NCBI RefSeq assembly: GCF_000497045.1
Contig: NW_015961950.1
Coordinates: 378,553 to 442,552 of the forward strand
DNA length: 64,000 nt
DNA from: Kalmanozyma brasiliensis GHG001
Lineage: Eukaryota > Basidiomycota > Ustilaginomycetes > Ustilaginales
Direction: 5' to 3'
The notes under the pieces are model-generated. The model made no database searches, was not told the origin of the DNA, and worked only from the letters and a program-made list of their open reading frames with translations. Shown piece by piece: positions 62,960 through 64,000 of the stretch (position 1 is its first letter; each line of letters opens with the position of its first letter). The position numbers and the translations under genes are program-made.

Positions 62960-63358
62960 TCAAGAGGAGGTGCCGCGTGACGACAGCAGCATACGAACTT
63001 GCACTCCAGACTGTACATATCAGCGAAAAATACATTGACTTATCAGCTTCGACAAGATATGATTGGGTGTGACTTGACTCGAATTCCAGACGTGGGTATG
63101 ATGCGTTGACACGCAACACAATGTGACAACACGAGAAGCTTTGCGCTTATGAAGTTTCGTTCCTGCGCACCCACGGGAGCTTGTTTTCCGATATGAAGGC
63201 GGATCAACACCCGCGTGCACTTCATGTGCGTTAGATGCTGAGTTGATCATTTGCGTGGACGCTCGGGACAGCGGGTGTATCTTTGAAGTGCCAAGACCTA
63301 CATAAGGTTGCGTGTCTGATTCTTGAGCCAGCCTCACAATCGCTCAACACACTTCACA
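62960..63358. other. Intergenic region
   Basis: About 400 bp between the disordered protein gene and the right-edge frame; no feature recognised. Confidence 0.6.
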
Positions 63359-64000
63359 ATGACCGTCAAGCGCCCCAGCTTCCCGTCCAGGCGAGTCGAA
63401 TTTATGAAGAGGAACAGGGCGGCCAGAAAGCTAGCTGAGAAGGACAAGCTGGCTCGCGTCAGCTTGCCGAGTCAACATATTGGCAAGATGAACGGGCGCA
63501 ACGATGCCGCCAAGCTAGGTGAAGACGACGAGACGGATCGCGCCACAATCGACTCGCAAGAGCAAGCAGGCGCGGTGCCAAGCTCAGCCCAGCAGGCTGT
63601 CGAGGCACTCCTCACTGATGAAGTCAACACACACACCGTCAGTGATGTCGCTAGGCGAGACGACGACCCCGACTTCGACCCACAGGACATGTGGACTGCG
63701 GACATAGCATCGCTTCTGTCCGCCGATCCGACGAACTCGCCCCTCCCGCAACGAGGGCCCTCCAGCACAGCACACACGTCTGCTTCACCTAAGAGCGTCA
63801 AGAAGCAGCCCAAGCTCAGACATCTGCTGCACCGCCCGCGGGAGAGGAACAGGGAAGCCAGCATAGGATATTTCTTCCACAAGATCAGGAGGCGCCAGCT
63901 GTGGGACACAGAGGTCAAGAAGGAAGAAGCGTCGCCTGACCCAACCCCAGACCACACGCCGGCCCCTGACGTTGCTCATGCTCCACAATTTCGAGGGGTC
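63359..64000 (+). CDS. Partial reading frame cut by the right edge; unknown
   Basis: From ATG 63359 the frame stays open for 214 codons to the end of the window, with no stop. The predicted start is MTVKRPSFPSRRVEFMKRNR. The product is rich in Lys/Arg and Asp/Glu (LAEKDKLARV, DDDPDFDPQDMW, KKQPKLRHLLHRPRERN), has no signal peptide, and looks like a nuclear or disordered protein. The stretch ASIGYFFHKIRRRQLWDTEVKKEE is the most structured-looking part. No family is recognised. Whether it is an exon of a spliced gene cannot be seen here. Confidence 0.5.
   Translation, partial: MTVKRPSFPSRRVEFMKRNRAARKLAEKDKLARVSLPSQHIGKMNGRNDAAKLGEDDETDRATIDSQEQAGAVPSSAQQAVEALLTDEVNTHTVSDVARRDDDPDFDPQDMWTADIASLLSADPTNSPLPQRGPSSTAHTSASPKSVKKQPKLRHLLHRPRERNREASIGYFFHKIRRRQLWDTEVKKEEASPDPTPDHTPAPDVAHAPQFRGV

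Noticed and set aside
1..64000. tRNA or rRNA genes
   Set aside because: A few TTCGA-like strings were seen (for example near 25312 and 27731), but none sits in a cloverleaf-compatible context by eye.

Overview
The window looks like nuclear DNA of a smut fungus (Ustilaginales; Ustilago/Sporisorium type). The reasons are: eukaryotic housekeeping genes that are mostly intron-free or carry short GT-AG introns (79-98 bp, one of 394 bp), a G+C-rich third-codon bias that leaves long antisense frames open, and above all a secreted Kex2-repeat protein with a C-terminal hydrophobin domain of the Hum3 kind known from Ustilago maydis. The species cannot be fixed from sequence alone.

Left part (1-27 kb): a possible spliced leader or end of a neighbouring gene at the left edge, eIF4G, a protein with two FAR1/WRKY-GCM-like zinc modules, the Hum3-type repellent/hydrophobin gene (25 repeats), the ribosome-associated Hsp70 Ssb, mitoribosomal protein uS2m, a full-length Ste6-type ABC exporter, and a Pcl-type cyclin. 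Several of these are plausibly linked to mating and infection in smuts (pheromone exporter, cyclin, surface protein), but that is inference from family membership.

Middle (27.2-38.7 kb): about 8 kb with no credible gene, followed by a tandem pair of an unrecognised gene family. The distal copy is intact (247 aa). The proximal copy is broken by an in-frame TAA and a frameshift whose sequence is consistent with a 4-nt deletion.

Right part (38.7-64 kb): 3-ketoacyl-CoA reductase, cytosolic AsnRS, GCN1 (divergent from AsnRS), a peroxisomal adenine-nucleotide carrier, an anoctamin/Ist2-like protein, LSM4 (its first coding exon is only the ATG), a Nab2-like poly(A)-binding zinc-finger protein, an uncertain hypothetical gene, a long disordered probable nuclear protein, and a reading frame cut by the right edge. 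Translation and mRNA metabolism are strongly represented (eIF4G, Ssb, uS2m, AsnRS, Gcn1, Lsm4, Nab2).

No CRISPR array, rRNA, tRNA or intact transposon was recognised. The most notable items are the Hum3-type repeat array, where two adjacent repeats are identical in protein but differ at 19 of 36 codons, and the orphan tandem family with its decaying copy.
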